DNA from: an uncultured Clostridia bacterium
GTDB taxonomy: Bacteria > Bacillota > Clostridia > TANB77 > CAG-508
Direction: 5' to 3'
Assembly: GCA_947628215.1 (NCBI GenBank)
Contig: CANQYZ010000014.1
Location: 1 to 44,908, forward strand
DNA: 44,908 nucleotides
The notes under the pieces are model-generated. The model ran no database searches. It saw only the letters and a program-made list of their open reading frames with translations, and was not told where the DNA came from. Both the position numbers and the translations under genes were made by a program. This document shows positions 1 to 8,780 of the stretch, in pieces; positions within the stretch are counted from its first letter, which is position 1, and every line of letters begins with the position of its first letter.

Positions 1-1650
1 GATGCTAATGGCTCTGATGTACCACTTTTTCCACCTACTTCATATCCTGTAACTTCAGCATATCCTCCAGTACCATCTGTTACAACAGAACGAAGCATAC
101 TACGAATTTTTTCTGAAGTTTCTTCAGAAATTACTTGCCTTTTCTCTACAGGATCTATTGTAGTTGTAACTCCTGTATCAGAATTTACTGTTTTATATAC
201 AATTCTTGGTTGCATAAGTTTTCCATCATTTACAATACAAGATACAGTAGTAATTAATTGAAGTGGAGTAATAGTAAATCTTTGACCATATGACATAGTA
301 GCAAGTTCTACATTTCCCATTTTTTCTATATCTAAAAAGTTTCCAGGAACTTCTCCTGCAACTTTTGCTCCTGTAGTTTCTCTTAAACCATAAGCATCTA
401 AATATTTATAAAATCTAGTTTTACCAATCTTTCTTCCAAGTTGAATAAAAAATGGGTTACATGAATTTTCAAGTCCGCCTCTTAAAGTTAAAGCACCATG
501 TGCATGAGATGCCCAGCAATGCATTTCTACGCCATTTACACTAATTACTCTCTTACAAGTAAATGTTGATTTATCAGTATCAAATAATCCTTCTTCTAAT
601 GCAATTGAAGAAGTTACAAGCTTAAAAGTAGATCCAGGTTCATATCCGTCAGATACAGCAGGATTTCTCCACATTGCATATATTTGTTTAGATTGATCTT
701 CTTTTGATAGCTTATCCCATTTTTTCTTAAGCTCATCAGTATTTGGTTCAAAAGGATTATTTAAATCAAAATTTGGATAGTTTGCCATTGCTAAAATGTC
801 ACCATCATTTGGATCCATCATTAAAACTATTCCAGAATCTGCTTTATTGTCTTTTACAGCTTGTTTTAAATATTTTTCTGCAATTGATTGCACATTTGCA
901 TCAATTGTTAAATAAATATCACTTCCATTTTCTGCAGGAACATATTGCTCACTTTCATCTGATATACTATTTTTATGTACATCTGTAGTAGTAACAATTC
1001 TTCCAGAAGTACCACGTAAAACGTCATCCCACTCACTTTCTAATCCTTCTAATCCTTGATTATCAGAACCACATATTCCTATCAAATGAGATGCTAAGTT
1101 ATTAAAAGGATAAACTCTTGTTGTATCTTCATCTATGTTAATTCCAGCAGTTATATTTTTTTCTTTCATCCAGCTTTCTAATTTTTCTTTTTGGTCTGAT
1201 TCGATTTTCTTTGCTATAGTTACTACAGAAGAAGAGGAATTTAAATCTTTTATAACATCTTCATATTTACTTTCAAAAATAGTAGAAAATCCATCTGCTA
1301 AAACTTCATTTGGAACAGCAGTCTTATCTTGATAAAAAACTTTTCCGAATATTAACACTAATTGTATAAACAGTAGTATTTCTAGCTAATACTTTACCAG
1401 TAGAGTCATAAATAATTCCTCTTTTAGGACTAATTACTTGACTCTTAGTTTGCTGTTTATAAGCAGCGGTGCTATATTCATCTCCTTTAACAAATTGAAT
1501 ATAACCAATTCGTCCTATTAAAATAGCGATTATAATTAAAAGAAAGACAAGTACAAAAATAGATTTTCTATAAAATATATTTTTATCATATATTTCTTGA
1601 TTATGAGGATCTTTTAACATCCTTTTTCTCATAATTTTATCTTTTTTCAT
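1..1650 (-). CDS. Class B penicillin-binding protein (FtsI/SpoVD type), C-terminus cut by window edge, one +1 recoding site
   Basis: Peptidoglycan transpeptidase that cross-links stem peptides outside the membrane. Residues 1-40 are basic followed by one membrane segment (SIFVLVFLLIIIAILIG), as in bitopic PBPs. After a dimerisation region the transpeptidase motifs appear in order: STFK with the catalytic Ser near residue 339, SCN near 395 and KSGT near 541. The ATG at 1650 is preferred over a GTG three codons upstream because it starts the basic tail (MKKDK). At residue 101 an in-frame CGG (1345-1347) breaks the standard frame and seven codons later it stops. Skipping one C gives SVNI-GKVFYQD and an open frame to the window edge. 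FtsI and SpoVD cannot be separated because the C-terminus, where PASTA domains might lie, is missing. The gene is divergent from rsmA. Confidence 0.88.
1345..1347 (-). other. CGG +1 recoding site in the PBP gene
   Basis: On the minus strand the reading is ATT-CGG-AAA in frame 0. The protein continues as ATT-(C)-GGA-AAA, giving Ile-Gly-Lys. Frame 0 ends after seven codons. The +1 frame carries all three transpeptidase motifs. Confidence 0.85.
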
Positions 1651-1714
1651 AAATACCACACTTTATTATCTTTAATATAAGTTATTTTATCTTATAGATA
1701 AATAAAAATCAATA

Positions 1715-1723
1715 TGATATAAT
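1715..1723 (+). promoter_or_regulatory. Extended -10 promoter candidate for rsmA
   Basis: TGATATAAT lies 24 bases before the rsmA start, with the TG of an extended -10. No convincing -35 is seen, which is usual for extended -10 promoters. Confidence 0.4.
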
Positions 1724-1746
1724 GCTTCTTAAGTAGGTGAAATAAG

Positions 1747-2601
1747 ATGAATTTATATGAAGAGACCAAATTCATAATGAAAAAGTATAATTTATTTGCA
1801 AATAAATCTTTAGGTCAAAACTTTTTAATAGATGAAGATGTAGTAAATAATATAGTTAAATCATCAGATGTTTCTAAAGAAGATTTAGTAATAGAAATAG
1901 GACCAGGGCTTGGAACTTTAACTAAAGTTTTACTTGAAAATGCCAAAAAAGTAATTTGCATAGAATTAGATAAAAGAATGATAGAAATATTAGAGAATAG
2001 ATTTAAATTATATGATAATTTTAAAATTATAAATGATGATGTTTTAAAAGTAGATTTAAATAATTTAATTAAAGAAAATAAATCAGTAGATATAAAACAT
2101 GTAAAAATAGTTGCAAATTTACCTTATTACATTACTACTCCAATTATTATGAAGCTTTTAGAAGAAAAATTAAATATAGATAGTATTACTGTCATGATAC
2201 AAAAGGAAGTTGCAAGTAGGCTATGTACTATTCCAGGAAAAAAAGATACTGGAAGCATAACATATGGAGTATATTATTATTCAGAGCCAAAGATAATGTT
2301 TGATGTACCAAATACTTCATTTATTCCAGAGCCAGAAGTAACTTCTACAGTAATTAAATTAGATATTTTAAAAGAGCCAAGAATAAAAGTTAAAGATGAA
2401 AAATTTTTATTTAAACTTATTAAAGTATCATTCATGCAAAAAAGAAAAACATTACTAAATGCTCTTGTAAATGGTCATATATTTGAAAATAAAGAAAGTG
2501 CTGAAAAATGTTTTAATGAGCTTAGGCTAGATTTAAAAATAAGAGCTGAAAATCTTTCTTTAGAAGAGTATGGAGATTTATCAGATTATTTAAAAAGCTA
2601 A
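1747..2601 (+). CDS. rsmA: 16S rRNA (adenine1518-N6/adenine1519-N6)-dimethyltransferase
   Basis: Uses S-adenosylmethionine to dimethylate two adjacent adenines in the 3' terminal helix of 16S rRNA during 30S maturation. The 284 residues match the usual length. Visible motifs are GQNFLID near residue 23, the SAM-binding EIGPGLGTLT near residue 51, and the catalytic NLPYYITTPI near residue 125. The C-terminal helical domain includes FMQKRKTLLNAL. The ATG follows AAGTAGGTGAAATAAG, which supplies an AGGTGA ribosome binding site. It is a single-gene unit between the divergent PBP gene and a terminator. No CGG codon is present. Confidence 0.95.
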   Translation: MNLYEETKFIMKKYNLFANKSLGQNFLIDEDVVNNIVKSSDVSKEDLVIEIGPGLGTLTKVLLENAKKVICIELDKRMIEILENRFKLYDNFKIINDDVLKVDLNNLIKENKSVDIKHVKIVANLPYYITTPIIMKLLEEKLNIDSITVMIQKEVASRLCTIPGKKDTGSITYGVYYYSEPKIMFDVPNTSFIPEPEVTSTVIKLDILKEPRIKVKDEKFLFKLIKVSFMQKRKTLLNALVNGHIFENKESAEKCFNELRLDLKIRAENLSLEEYGDLSDYLKS

Positions 2602-2656
2602 CAAATTAAATATAAAAGAATATAAAAATAAGATTAAAAAAGAAAAAATAAAAGGA

Positions 2657-2697
2657 AATAACACTTTGAATTTAAAACAAGGTGTTATTTTTATTTT
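2657..2697 (+). terminator. Rho-independent terminator after rsmA
   Basis: Inverted arms of 12 bases (AATAACACTTTG and CAAGGTGTTATT, one G-U pair) with a 9-base loop are followed by a T-rich run. Confidence 0.8.
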
Positions 2698-2758
2698 ACT
2701 TTGCTTTTTTCATATATTTTAAATAAAGCTCATACTATTAAAAAAGGGGTGATTAAAG

Positions 2759-3611
2759 GTGATAGAATTTTCTAAAATGCAAGGACTTGGAAACGATTTT
2801 ATTTGTATGAAATATGATGAAAATTTAAGATATAATATGAAAATTTTTTCTAAATTTTTATGTGACAGACATTATGGAATTGGAGCAGATGGACTTATTT
2901 TACTTTTGAAAAGTAGAGTAGCAGACATAAAAATGAGAATTTTTAATAATGATGGAACTGAAGCTATGATGTGCGGAAATGGAATAAGATGTATTGCAAA
3001 ATATGTATATGATAAAAATATTATCAGAAAAAATCCTCTCTATGTAGAAACTTTATCTGGAATAAAAATCATAGAGTATATATTAGAGAATGGAAAGATA
3101 ATGGGCATAAAAGTAGATATGGGATCTCCAATATTAGATGAAAGAAAAATACCAATATATGTTCCTTATAATAATAAAAAAGAAGAGAAAATGGTAAAAG
3201 TACTATTTAAGATAAAAGATAAAGAGTATATTGGATCATGTTTATCTATGGGAAACCCTCATACTGTGATTGAAGTAGATGACCTAAAAGATATTGATGT
3301 TCAAAAAATAGGACCAATTATAGAAAATTATAAGTATTTTCCAAATAAAACAAATGTAGAATTTATTCAGATTATGAATGAAGATACTGTTAAAGTAAAA
3401 GTATGGGAAAGGGGAGTGCGGAAGAACTTTAGCTTGTGGCACAGGTGCTTGTGCTGTAGCATATGCATGTTTTAAAAATGAAAAAGTAAAAGAACATGTA
3501 AAAATAGAATTAGATGGTGGAATTTTAAATATAGATATAGATACTTCTAAAAATAAAATTTATATGACAGGAGATGCTGTTTCTGTTTATGAGGGAATTA
3601 TTGATTTTTAA
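2759..3611 (+). CDS. dapF: Diaminopimelate epimerase, read through one CGG +1 site
   Basis: Converts LL-diaminopimelate to the meso form for lysine and peptidoglycan synthesis, using two cysteines without cofactor. The GTG start precedes IEFSKMQGLGNDF, the family N-terminus. The first catalytic Cys is in AMMCGNGIRC near residue 72. In frame 0 the second half breaks at CGG (3419-3421) after residue 220 and stops 18 codons later. Skipping one C gives ERGV-GRTLACGTGAC, which contains the second catalytic Cys (C226), and then a normal C-terminus ending at 3611. The corrected protein has 283 residues, the family length. It pairs functionally with dapL about 7 kb downstream, which makes its substrate. 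Confidence 0.92.
3419..3421 (+). other. CGG +1 recoding site in dapF
   Basis: Frame 0 reads GTG-CGG-AAG. The product needs GTG-(C)-GGA-AGA, giving Val-Gly-Arg five residues before the catalytic Cys. A purine-rich AAAGGGGAG lies just upstream and could act as an internal Shine-Dalgarno stimulator, but most other sites lack one. Confidence 0.88.
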
Positions 3612-3617
3612 AATTTA

Positions 3618-3647
3618 TTGAAAAATAATATTTGTATATAGTAAAAT
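3618..3647 (+). promoter_or_regulatory. Weak promoter candidate before the PPC-domain gene
   Basis: TTGAAA at 3618 and TAAAAT at 3642 are 18 bases apart, downstream of the dapF stop. Confidence 0.3.
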
Positions 3648-3681
3648 CTAAATGAAATATTTATATAGGATGGTGAAAAAA

Positions 3682-4107
3682 ATGGAATATCAAAAATTTG
3701 AGAATACATATGTTTTAAGAGTAAATAAAGGAGAAGAAATAGTTTCTAAAATAAAAGAACTTTGCGAAAAAGAAGACATAAAACTTGCGGAAATTACAGG
3801 ACTTGGTGCAAGTAATTTAGTTGAAATTGGATTATTTAATGTAAATACTAAAGAATATAAGACTAATACTTTTGAAGGAATGTTTGAAATTACTTCTTTA
3901 GTTGGAAATGCTACAACTAAAGATGGTAATGTCTATTTACATCTTCATATAAACTTTAGTGATGATTCAAATAATGTTAAAGGAGGACATTTAGTAAGAT
4001 GTAATGTTTCTGCTACTTCTGAAATCATAATAAATAAAATAGATGGTATAGTTGAAAGAAATTTAAATGAAGAGATAGGACTTAATTTAATGAAATTTAA
4101 AAAATAA
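3682..4107 (+). CDS. PPC-domain (DUF296) protein, putative DNA-binding
   Basis: A 141-residue protein made of one PPC/DUF296 domain, a fold also found in plant AT-hook proteins and usually annotated as DNA-binding in bacteria. [16 protein letters not shown] in the first half and HLHINF plus GGHLVRC in the second half carry the conserved core and the histidines that bind metal in some homologues. The ATG at 3682 is chosen because AGGATGGTG sits at ribosome binding distance; a longer frame from 3652 has no such signal. Its biological role is not known from the sequence. Confidence 0.8.
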   Translation: MEYQKFENTYVLRVNKGEEIVSKIKELCEKEDIKLAEITGLGASNLVEIGLFNVNTKEYKTNTFEGMFEITSLVGNATTKDGNVYLHLHINFSDDSNNVKGGHLVRCNVSATSEIIINKIDGIVERNLNEEIGLNLMKFKK

Positions 4108-4112
4108 CATTA

Positions 4113-4139
4113 TTGACTTTAAATTATAAAAAATATAAT
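4113..4139 (+). promoter_or_regulatory. Promoter candidate for reverse rubrerythrin
   Basis: TTGACT at 4113 and TATAAT at 4134 are separated by 15 bases, shorter than ideal, just after the preceding stop codon. Confidence 0.4.
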
Positions 4140-4181
4140 ATATACACTGTAAAAAGAAATTTTTATTTGGAGGTAAGAGAT

Positions 4182-4733
4182 ATGAAAGCTTATGTTTGTA
4201 AAGTTTGTGGATATGTACATTTTGGTGAAGAAGCTCCTGAAAAATGTCCACAATGTGGAGCTACATCAGATAAATTTTATGAAAGAGAAGAAAATGCTGA
4301 AAAAGTATATGTAGATGAACACGTAATAGGAGTTGCTAAAGGATTAGATGAAGAAGTTGTAAAAGGTTTAAAAGATAACTTTACAGGAGAATGCACAGAA
4401 GTTGGTATGTATTTAGCAATGAGTCGTCAAGCTGATAGAGAAGGTTATCCAGAAATAGCAGAAGCTTATAAAAGATATGCCTTTGAAGAAGCAGAACATG
4501 CTGCAAAATTTGCTGAACTTTTAGGAGAAGTTGTATATCCTGATACTAAAAAGAATCTAGAACTTAGAGCTGAAGCAGAATGTGGAGCTTGTGAAGGAAA
4601 GAAAAAATTAGCTACAAGAGCAAAAGAACTTGGATATGATGCAATTCATGACACAGTACATGAAATGGCAAAAGATGAAGCAAGACATGGAAGAGGATTT
4701 GACGGATTACTTAAAAGATATTTTAATAAATAA
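4182..4733 (+). CDS. Reverse rubrerythrin
   Basis: Cytoplasmic non-haem iron protein of anaerobes that reduces hydrogen peroxide and oxygen with electrons from NADH via rubredoxin-type carriers. It has 183 residues. The rubredoxin domain is at the N-terminus, with CKVCGY and CPQCG iron ligands in residues 4-35. The ferritin-like di-iron domain follows, with Glu/His ligands in EEAEHAAKF and in [10 protein letters not shown]. This order is the reverse of classical rubrerythrin. The ATG at 4182 follows GGAGGTAAGAGAT. It is monocistronic, with its own promoter candidate and terminator. It implies an obligate anaerobe that must survive oxygen exposure. Confidence 0.93.
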   Translation: MKAYVCKVCGYVHFGEEAPEKCPQCGATSDKFYEREENAEKVYVDEHVIGVAKGLDEEVVKGLKDNFTGECTEVGMYLAMSRQADREGYPEIAEAYKRYAFEEAEHAAKFAELLGEVVYPDTKKNLELRAEAECGACEGKKKLATRAKELGYDAIHDTVHEMAKDEARHGRGFDGLLKRYFNK

Positions 4734-4759
4734 AATTGTTTTAAAATAAATTAAATGTA

Positions 4760-4790
4760 AATAGCAAGTAGATTTTTTCTACTTGCTATT
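4760..4790. terminator. Bidirectional terminator between rubrerythrin and the SGNH hydrolase
   Basis: A near-perfect inverted repeat (AATAGCAAGTAGA and TCTACTTGCTATT) with a T-rich loop and flanking A/T runs lies between convergent genes. It overlaps the stop codon of the minus-strand gene. Confidence 0.75.
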
Positions 4791-5780
4791 TATAATTTCC
4801 ATTATTTTTTCATAAATAATTCTATGTCCTATTTCATTTGGATGTGGATCTAAGTTAAATTCAAATGGTGAGATATTTACATTTGTAGAATTTGATAAAT
4901 AAAAATCGTTCTTTATATTTGCAACTTTATATCCTAAAGAAACGTTTTCATGGAGATATTTATTTAAATCTTCTACATAAGAATCAAAGTATGTACTAAA
5001 TAAAGCATCTCTTAAAATTGGAATATGTATATTATGATATGGATTATAATATTCTATTGCTATTATTTCAGCGTCTTTATTTAAACTTTTTATATGATTT
5101 ATTACTTCAGGCCAGCATTTCTTGTATCTATTTAAAGCCTCTGTAATCTGCTTTTTTGTTTCATCTTCTGACATCTTAGAGTATAAATTATGTATCATAG
5201 TATATTTTTCTTCTAACGATGCTGAATTAAATTTTTCTTTAGCACATTGTATAAGATTACTATTATTTTCTAAATCTATATTAAAAGATTCTGCTAAAAC
5301 TTTGTAAAATACTCCAAGTAAATCATTTGATCCTATAGATAAAGTGACTATATCTGCTTTTTTAATTTCTTCTTTATAATCTCCTTGTTTAAATTTATGA
5401 GAAAGCCAAGAACAACTCATTCCATCTATAGCATCATTTAAAATTAAAGTAAAATTATTAGATAAAAGTGATGAAAATGAGTTTTTATCCTTATCTTTAA
5501 GTCCAGTTCCAAGAGTAATACTATCTCCTAATGCTAAATAGTTTTTACTTTTATCAGATTCATATATTTTATTTTTTAGATTATCTTCTATATTTGTATT
5601 TATATTTTCATTTACATTTTCGAATTGTGCTTCGTTTTCTTCTATGTTAGATTCTAAAGTTTTTTCTTTTTCATTTATATTTAACCTATTTGAAGTAAAA
5701 GTATATATAGAAAAAGAAACTAAAAATATAAAAACTAAAAATATAATAAATATTAAGATTTTAAAATATTTTTTCTTCAT
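4779..5780 (-). CDS. Membrane-anchored SGNH/GDSL hydrolase
   Basis: A 333-residue protein with an N-terminal membrane segment (residues 7-28), then a charged Asn/Glu-rich linker, then an SGNH esterase fold. Block I is ALGDSITLGTGL with the nucleophile Ser. Block II contains the Gly of DGMSCSW, block III is SIGSNDLLG, and block V is DPHPNEIGH with the catalytic Asp and His. Such enzymes remove acyl or acetyl groups from lipids or wall polymers; the substrate is unknown. The start follows GAGGGGAAAA on the minus strand. It faces the rubrerythrin gene and is about 80 bases beyond the terminator of the foreign lipoprotein gene. Confidence 0.87.
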   Translation of the reverse strand: MKKKYFKILIFIIFLVFIFLVSFSIYTFTSNRLNINEKEKTLESNIEENEAQFENVNENINTNIEDNLKNKIYESDKSKNYLALGDSITLGTGLKDKDKNSFSSLLSNNFTLILNDAIDGMSCSWLSHKFKQGDYKEEIKKADIVTLSIGSNDLLGVFYKVLAESFNIDLENNSNLIQCAKEKFNSASLEEKYTMIHNLYSKMSEDETKKQITEALNRYKKCWPEVINHIKSLNKDAEIIAIEYYNPYHNIHIPILRDALFSTYFDSYVEDLNKYLHENVSLGYKVANIKNDFYLSNSTNVNISPFEFNLDPHPNEIGHRIIYEKIMEIINSK

Positions 5781-5843
5781 TTTTCCCCTCTATAAATAGT
5801 ATATAAAAAAATATATATAAAATGCAATAAATAAACAAATAAA

Positions 5844-5859
5844 GGGCACAAGAGTGCCC
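5844..5859 (-). terminator. Terminator of the lipoprotein gene
   Basis: On the minus strand GGGCAC, a TCTT loop and GTGCCC are followed by TTTATTTG. It begins right after the stop codon at 5861. Confidence 0.8.
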
Positions 5860-5860
5860 A

Positions 5861-6796
5861 TTAAGAGATAGAATAAATTTCGTACCCATCGCCGTTGCTT
5901 GCAACACTTATTCCATATCCTTCAAAATCAAGAATATAAGTGCTTTGAATGAGTGCAATTTGATCTTTGGAAGGATTGAATGTTTTGCAATACGCGACTA
6001 AGATATCCTCGGCAGTGTATGCCAAAAGAAAACCAGTATCATCATTATAGTATTGGATATTACCCAGCACAGTCGACAAAACTCTTCCAACATCGTCCAC
6101 TTTTACATAGACTTGAGGGACATCTGCCAAAACTTTGGTTATATGTTCGGAGATGTTAAAGTTTTCGTCTTCAATGTAGCCAGATATTATCTCTTGTTCG
6201 TTTACTGCACAGAGCTGGTATGCAACCTGCAAATACATAGTGTAGTCTATTGTCGCAAAATACGCGATATTAGAATATTCGGCACAAGCTATCGCAAGAT
6301 ACTCGGATATTCCTTCATCAATAGGAGACCCTTCTGTGCTTGTGACTCCTAAATAATGCATACACTCATGCAGGTAAGTAGATGCAACAAGATGTGCATT
6401 TTCAGGATTAAACAGTACTACGTTCAGGTTGACCCATTTTGAATTTCTTGGAGTGTATCCGGCGATGAAATTAAAAGGATCATCATTTGTGAAAAAATGA
6501 ATTCCCAGTTTACTCATCTTCTCAGATACGTCGATGTCGTAGATGTCCTTGAAAAAATTAACGATGTCATCGTTTAAATTCTCAAAGAGAATCTGATCGG
6601 CATTGGAAAGCACGTATGATGCGTCGTTGTACACTGTGTCGTCTTCTTGTTCTGTTATCTGAATTATGCACGGAATGTGAATCTCATTTTCAGCCGTCCA
6701 GCAGGACTTAGGCGTAGCAGAGCATCCCGAAGCAAAAGTCAAGTTGAGAGCTACCAGAAGCAGCAGGATTGCGAGTTTCTTCCAAACGTTCTTCAT
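5861..6796 (-). CDS. Predicted zinc-peptidase-like lipoprotein, compositionally foreign
   Basis: A 311-residue exported lipoprotein. The signal peptide ends in FASGC, a lipobox, with Cys25 as the predicted lipidation site. A gluzincin-like zinc site is suggested by HECMHYLG followed about 16 residues later by DEGISEYL, the HExxH plus downstream Glu arrangement. The remaining sequence is not recognised. The gene is far more GC-rich (over 40% by eye) than its neighbours, uses many codons ending in C or G, and contains very few arginines (two seen, both AGA), so it looks horizontally acquired. The start follows AAGGGGGAAATAGAG. Peptidase activity is inferred only from the motif. Confidence 0.75.
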   Translation of the reverse strand: MKNVWKKLAILLLLVALNLTFASGCSATPKSCWTAENEIHIPCIIQITEQEDDTVYNDASYVLSNADQILFENLNDDIVNFFKDIYDIDVSEKMSKLGIHFFTNDDPFNFIAGYTPRNSKWVNLNVVLFNPENAHLVASTYLHECMHYLGVTSTEGSPIDEGISEYLAIACAEYSNIAYFATIDYTMYLQVAYQLCAVNEQEIISGYIEDENFNISEHITKVLADVPQVYVKVDDVGRVLSTVLGNIQYYNDDTGFLLAYTAEDILVAYCKTFNPSKDQIALIQSTYILDFEGYGISVASNGDGYEIYSIS

Positions 6797-7053
6797 TCTC
6801 TATTTCCCCCTTATGTGAGTTGCGTGTTGTGTAGGTCCAAACAAAGGTGAAAAGTGACTATATATAAACAACCGGAAGCCCGGCTGGGGATTTTATAAAA
6901 ATGTACAATACATAAATTAATTATACTATTTTAAGAAAATTATGTAAAGCAAGAAAAAATTAAGTATTAATAAGAATAAAATTAAATAAAGTATAAGTAA
7001 TCTTCTTTATGGAAATAATAGTAATAAATTATTTCTTAAAGGAGGTTTTTTAT
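6797..7053. other. Intergenic region between the foreign lipoprotein gene and sigG
   Basis: The first 100 bases share the high G+C of the lipoprotein gene and hold a short stem-loop on the minus strand (AGCCGG, GCTT loop, CCGGTT near 6873-6888), probably part of its leader. From about 6900 the composition returns to the AT-rich background. I cannot assign a clear sigma-F or sigma-G promoter for sigG here. Confidence 0.5.
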
Positions 7054-7827
7054 TTGGTAAATAGGGTTGAGATTTGTGGAGTGAACACTTCCAAGCTACC
7101 AGTATTATCAAATGAAGAAAAATCTGAACTATTAAAGAGAATAAAAAATGGGGATAAAAAAGCAAGAGAAGAGTTTATAAATGGAAATTTAAGATTAGTA
7201 TTAAGTGTTGTTGGAAGGTTTGCTGGAAGAGGAGAAAATCCAGATGATTTATTTCAAATAGGATGTGTTGGATTAATTAAAGCAATAGATAATTTTGATA
7301 TGAGTTTAAATGTGCAGTTTAGCACATATGCAGTACCTATGATAATAGGGGAAATTAGAAGATATTTAAGAGACAACAATATGGTAAGAGTTAGTAGATC
7401 TATAAGAGACTTAGCATATAAAGTACTTCAGACAAAAGAGAGAATACTAAAAGAGACTGGAAAAGAAGCAACTGTTCAAGAAATTGCAAAAGAGCTAGGA
7501 ATTGAAAAAGAAGAAATTTCTTTTTGCTTAGATGCAATACAAGATCCAGTATCTCTTCAAGAGCCTGTCTATAATGATGGAGCAGATAGCGTATATTTGA
7601 TGGATCAAGTAAAAGATGTAAAAAATACAGATGAACTATGGGCAGAAAATATTACTATGACAGAAGCTTTAAAAAAATTAAATGATAAAGAGAAAATGAT
7701 TATTAGTAAACGATTTTTTGATGGAAGAACACAAATGGAAGTAGCAGATGAGATAGGAATTTCACAAGCTCAAGTATCAAGACTTGAGAAAAATGCAATT
7801 AATCATATGAGAAGACTTTGGAAATAG
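7054..7827 (+). CDS. sigG: RNA polymerase sporulation sigma factor sigma-G
   Basis: Directs late transcription in the forespore. The 257-residue protein begins VNRVEICGVNTSKLPVL, the N-terminus characteristic of sigma-G. It carries region 2 (GNLRLVLSVVGRF, DDLFQIGCVGLIKAIDNFD, FSTYAVPMIIGEIRRYLRDNN), region 3 (VSRSIRDLAYK) and region 4 (KMIISKRFFDGRTQMEVADEIGISQAQVSRLEK). The start is a TTG at 7054: AAAGGAGG ends eight bases before it and the family N-terminus begins there, while the ATG at 7009 has no ribosome binding site. It converges on the ylmC-like gene with only three bases between stops. Confidence 0.93.
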   Translation: MVNRVEICGVNTSKLPVLSNEEKSELLKRIKNGDKKAREEFINGNLRLVLSVVGRFAGRGENPDDLFQIGCVGLIKAIDNFDMSLNVQFSTYAVPMIIGEIRRYLRDNNMVRVSRSIRDLAYKVLQTKERILKETGKEATVQEIAKELGIEKEEISFCLDAIQDPVSLQEPVYNDGADSVYLMDQVKDVKNTDELWAENITMTEALKKLNDKEKMIISKRFFDGRTQMEVADEIGISQAQVSRLEKNAINHMRRLWK

Positions 7828-7830
7828 AAC

Positions 7831-8064
7831 TTAAATATCTACTAAAATTACATCTTCTCCAATACAAGTTATTTTTTCCCAAGGTATTTCTACTAATGAG
7901 CTATCAGAAAATATATTTATGAATTTATAATTTCCGGGAACTAATATAGAAGTTATATTACCAGATTTTAGGTCTGCATTTACATCTTGCACATATCCTA
8001 ATTTTTTACCATTGTTTATATTTATAACTTCTTTTTTATTAAAATCCAAACCAGATGAACGCAT
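7831..8064 (-). CDS. YlmC/YmxH family PRC-barrel sporulation protein
   Basis: A 77-residue single-domain protein of the YlmC/YmxH family, built like a PRC barrel (GKKLGYVQDVNADLKSGNITSILVPG, then IPWEKITCIGEDVILVD). Members are widespread in spore formers and are often found beside sigG, but their molecular role is unclear. The ATG at 8064 is chosen because GGAGG lies five bases upstream on the minus strand. Convergence with sigG means the two transcripts may overlap at their 3' ends. Confidence 0.8.
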   Translation of the reverse strand: MRSSGLDFNKKEVININNGKKLGYVQDVNADLKSGNITSILVPGNYKFINIFSDSSLVEIPWEKITCIGEDVILVDI

Positions 8065-8126
8065 AATATCCTCCAAAAAATTATTTATTAATAAAATATG
8101 AAGTGGAAGGGAAAAAGGAAACTTGT

Positions 8127-8363
8127 ATGATAGAAAAATATTATATTAAAGGAAAAAATGAAAAAGAAAAGTTATTTTTAAATGAAAGATTTGGAGTAAA
8201 AGTTATTGAAATAGAAGATAATGAAAAAATAGATACAGAGCTTGAAAACATTTTAAAAAATGGTAAAAGTACTATTTTTATATCAAATGAAATGGCAAGT
8301 TTTTCAGATAATATAATAAAAAAATATGAAAAAGATAAGAATGTTAAAATAATTATTTCTTAA
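8127..8363 (+). CDS. Small protein of unknown function, 78 residues
   Basis: A lysine- and glutamate-rich soluble protein without cysteine. The pattern of a basic start, GVKVIEIED, STIFISNEMASF and KNVKIIIS resembles a small alternating alpha/beta domain such as V-type ATPase subunit F, but this is only a resemblance. The ATG at 8127 is preferred over a GTG at 8103 because AAAAAGGAA lies six bases upstream. It is the first gene of a run into the membrane protein and SpoIVF-like genes, so a sporulation role is possible by context only. Confidence 0.6.
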   Translation: MIEKYYIKGKNEKEKLFLNERFGVKVIEIEDNEKIDTELENILKNGKSTIFISNEMASFSDNIIKKYEKDKNVKIIIS

Positions 8364-8379
8364 AGTATAGGAGGAAACT

Positions 8380-8685
8380 TTGAAAAGTAAGGAAAAATTA
8401 AATAATATTGTAATTTTAAATAAATTACCTTCTAACTTAGTAAAAGAAGCAATTATAGTGCTAAACAGAGAATATAATTTTGAAAATAATGAAAGTGATA
8501 ATTTAAAAGAAAATATAATTGAGGAGGCAGAAGATGTAATTTCAGATTTTATAAAACAACAAAATAAAAAAGATGGTCAGCAGGAAATAACAAATATTCA
8601 AAAACGCTATAAGAGAAGTAAATACTTAAATATGTTTTTAATATTAACTAATATTGCTTTTATTCTCTTAAATTTCTTTTTTTAA
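8380..8685 (+). CDS. Small protein with C-terminal membrane anchor
   Basis: A 101-residue protein of unknown function. Residues 1-80 are charged and probably helical; residues 84-101 (NMFLILTNIAFILLNFFF) form one C-terminal membrane segment, suggesting a tail-anchored protein with its body in the cytoplasm. It starts with TTG, supported by AGGAGGAAAC directly upstream. It lies 16 bases after the preceding small gene, so the two probably form an operon. Confidence 0.65.
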   Translation: MKSKEKLNNIVILNKLPSNLVKEAIIVLNREYNFENNESDNLKENIIEEAEDVISDFIKQQNKKDGQQEITNIQKRYKRSKYLNMFLILTNIAFILLNFFF

Positions 8686-8780
8686 GCTTAAGAGAAATGC
8701 TTATTTTATTTATAAAATAAAGAATAAAACCTGTCTTTTAAGAATATACTTTTAAAAAAGAGAAAGGATAGGATTTTTTT

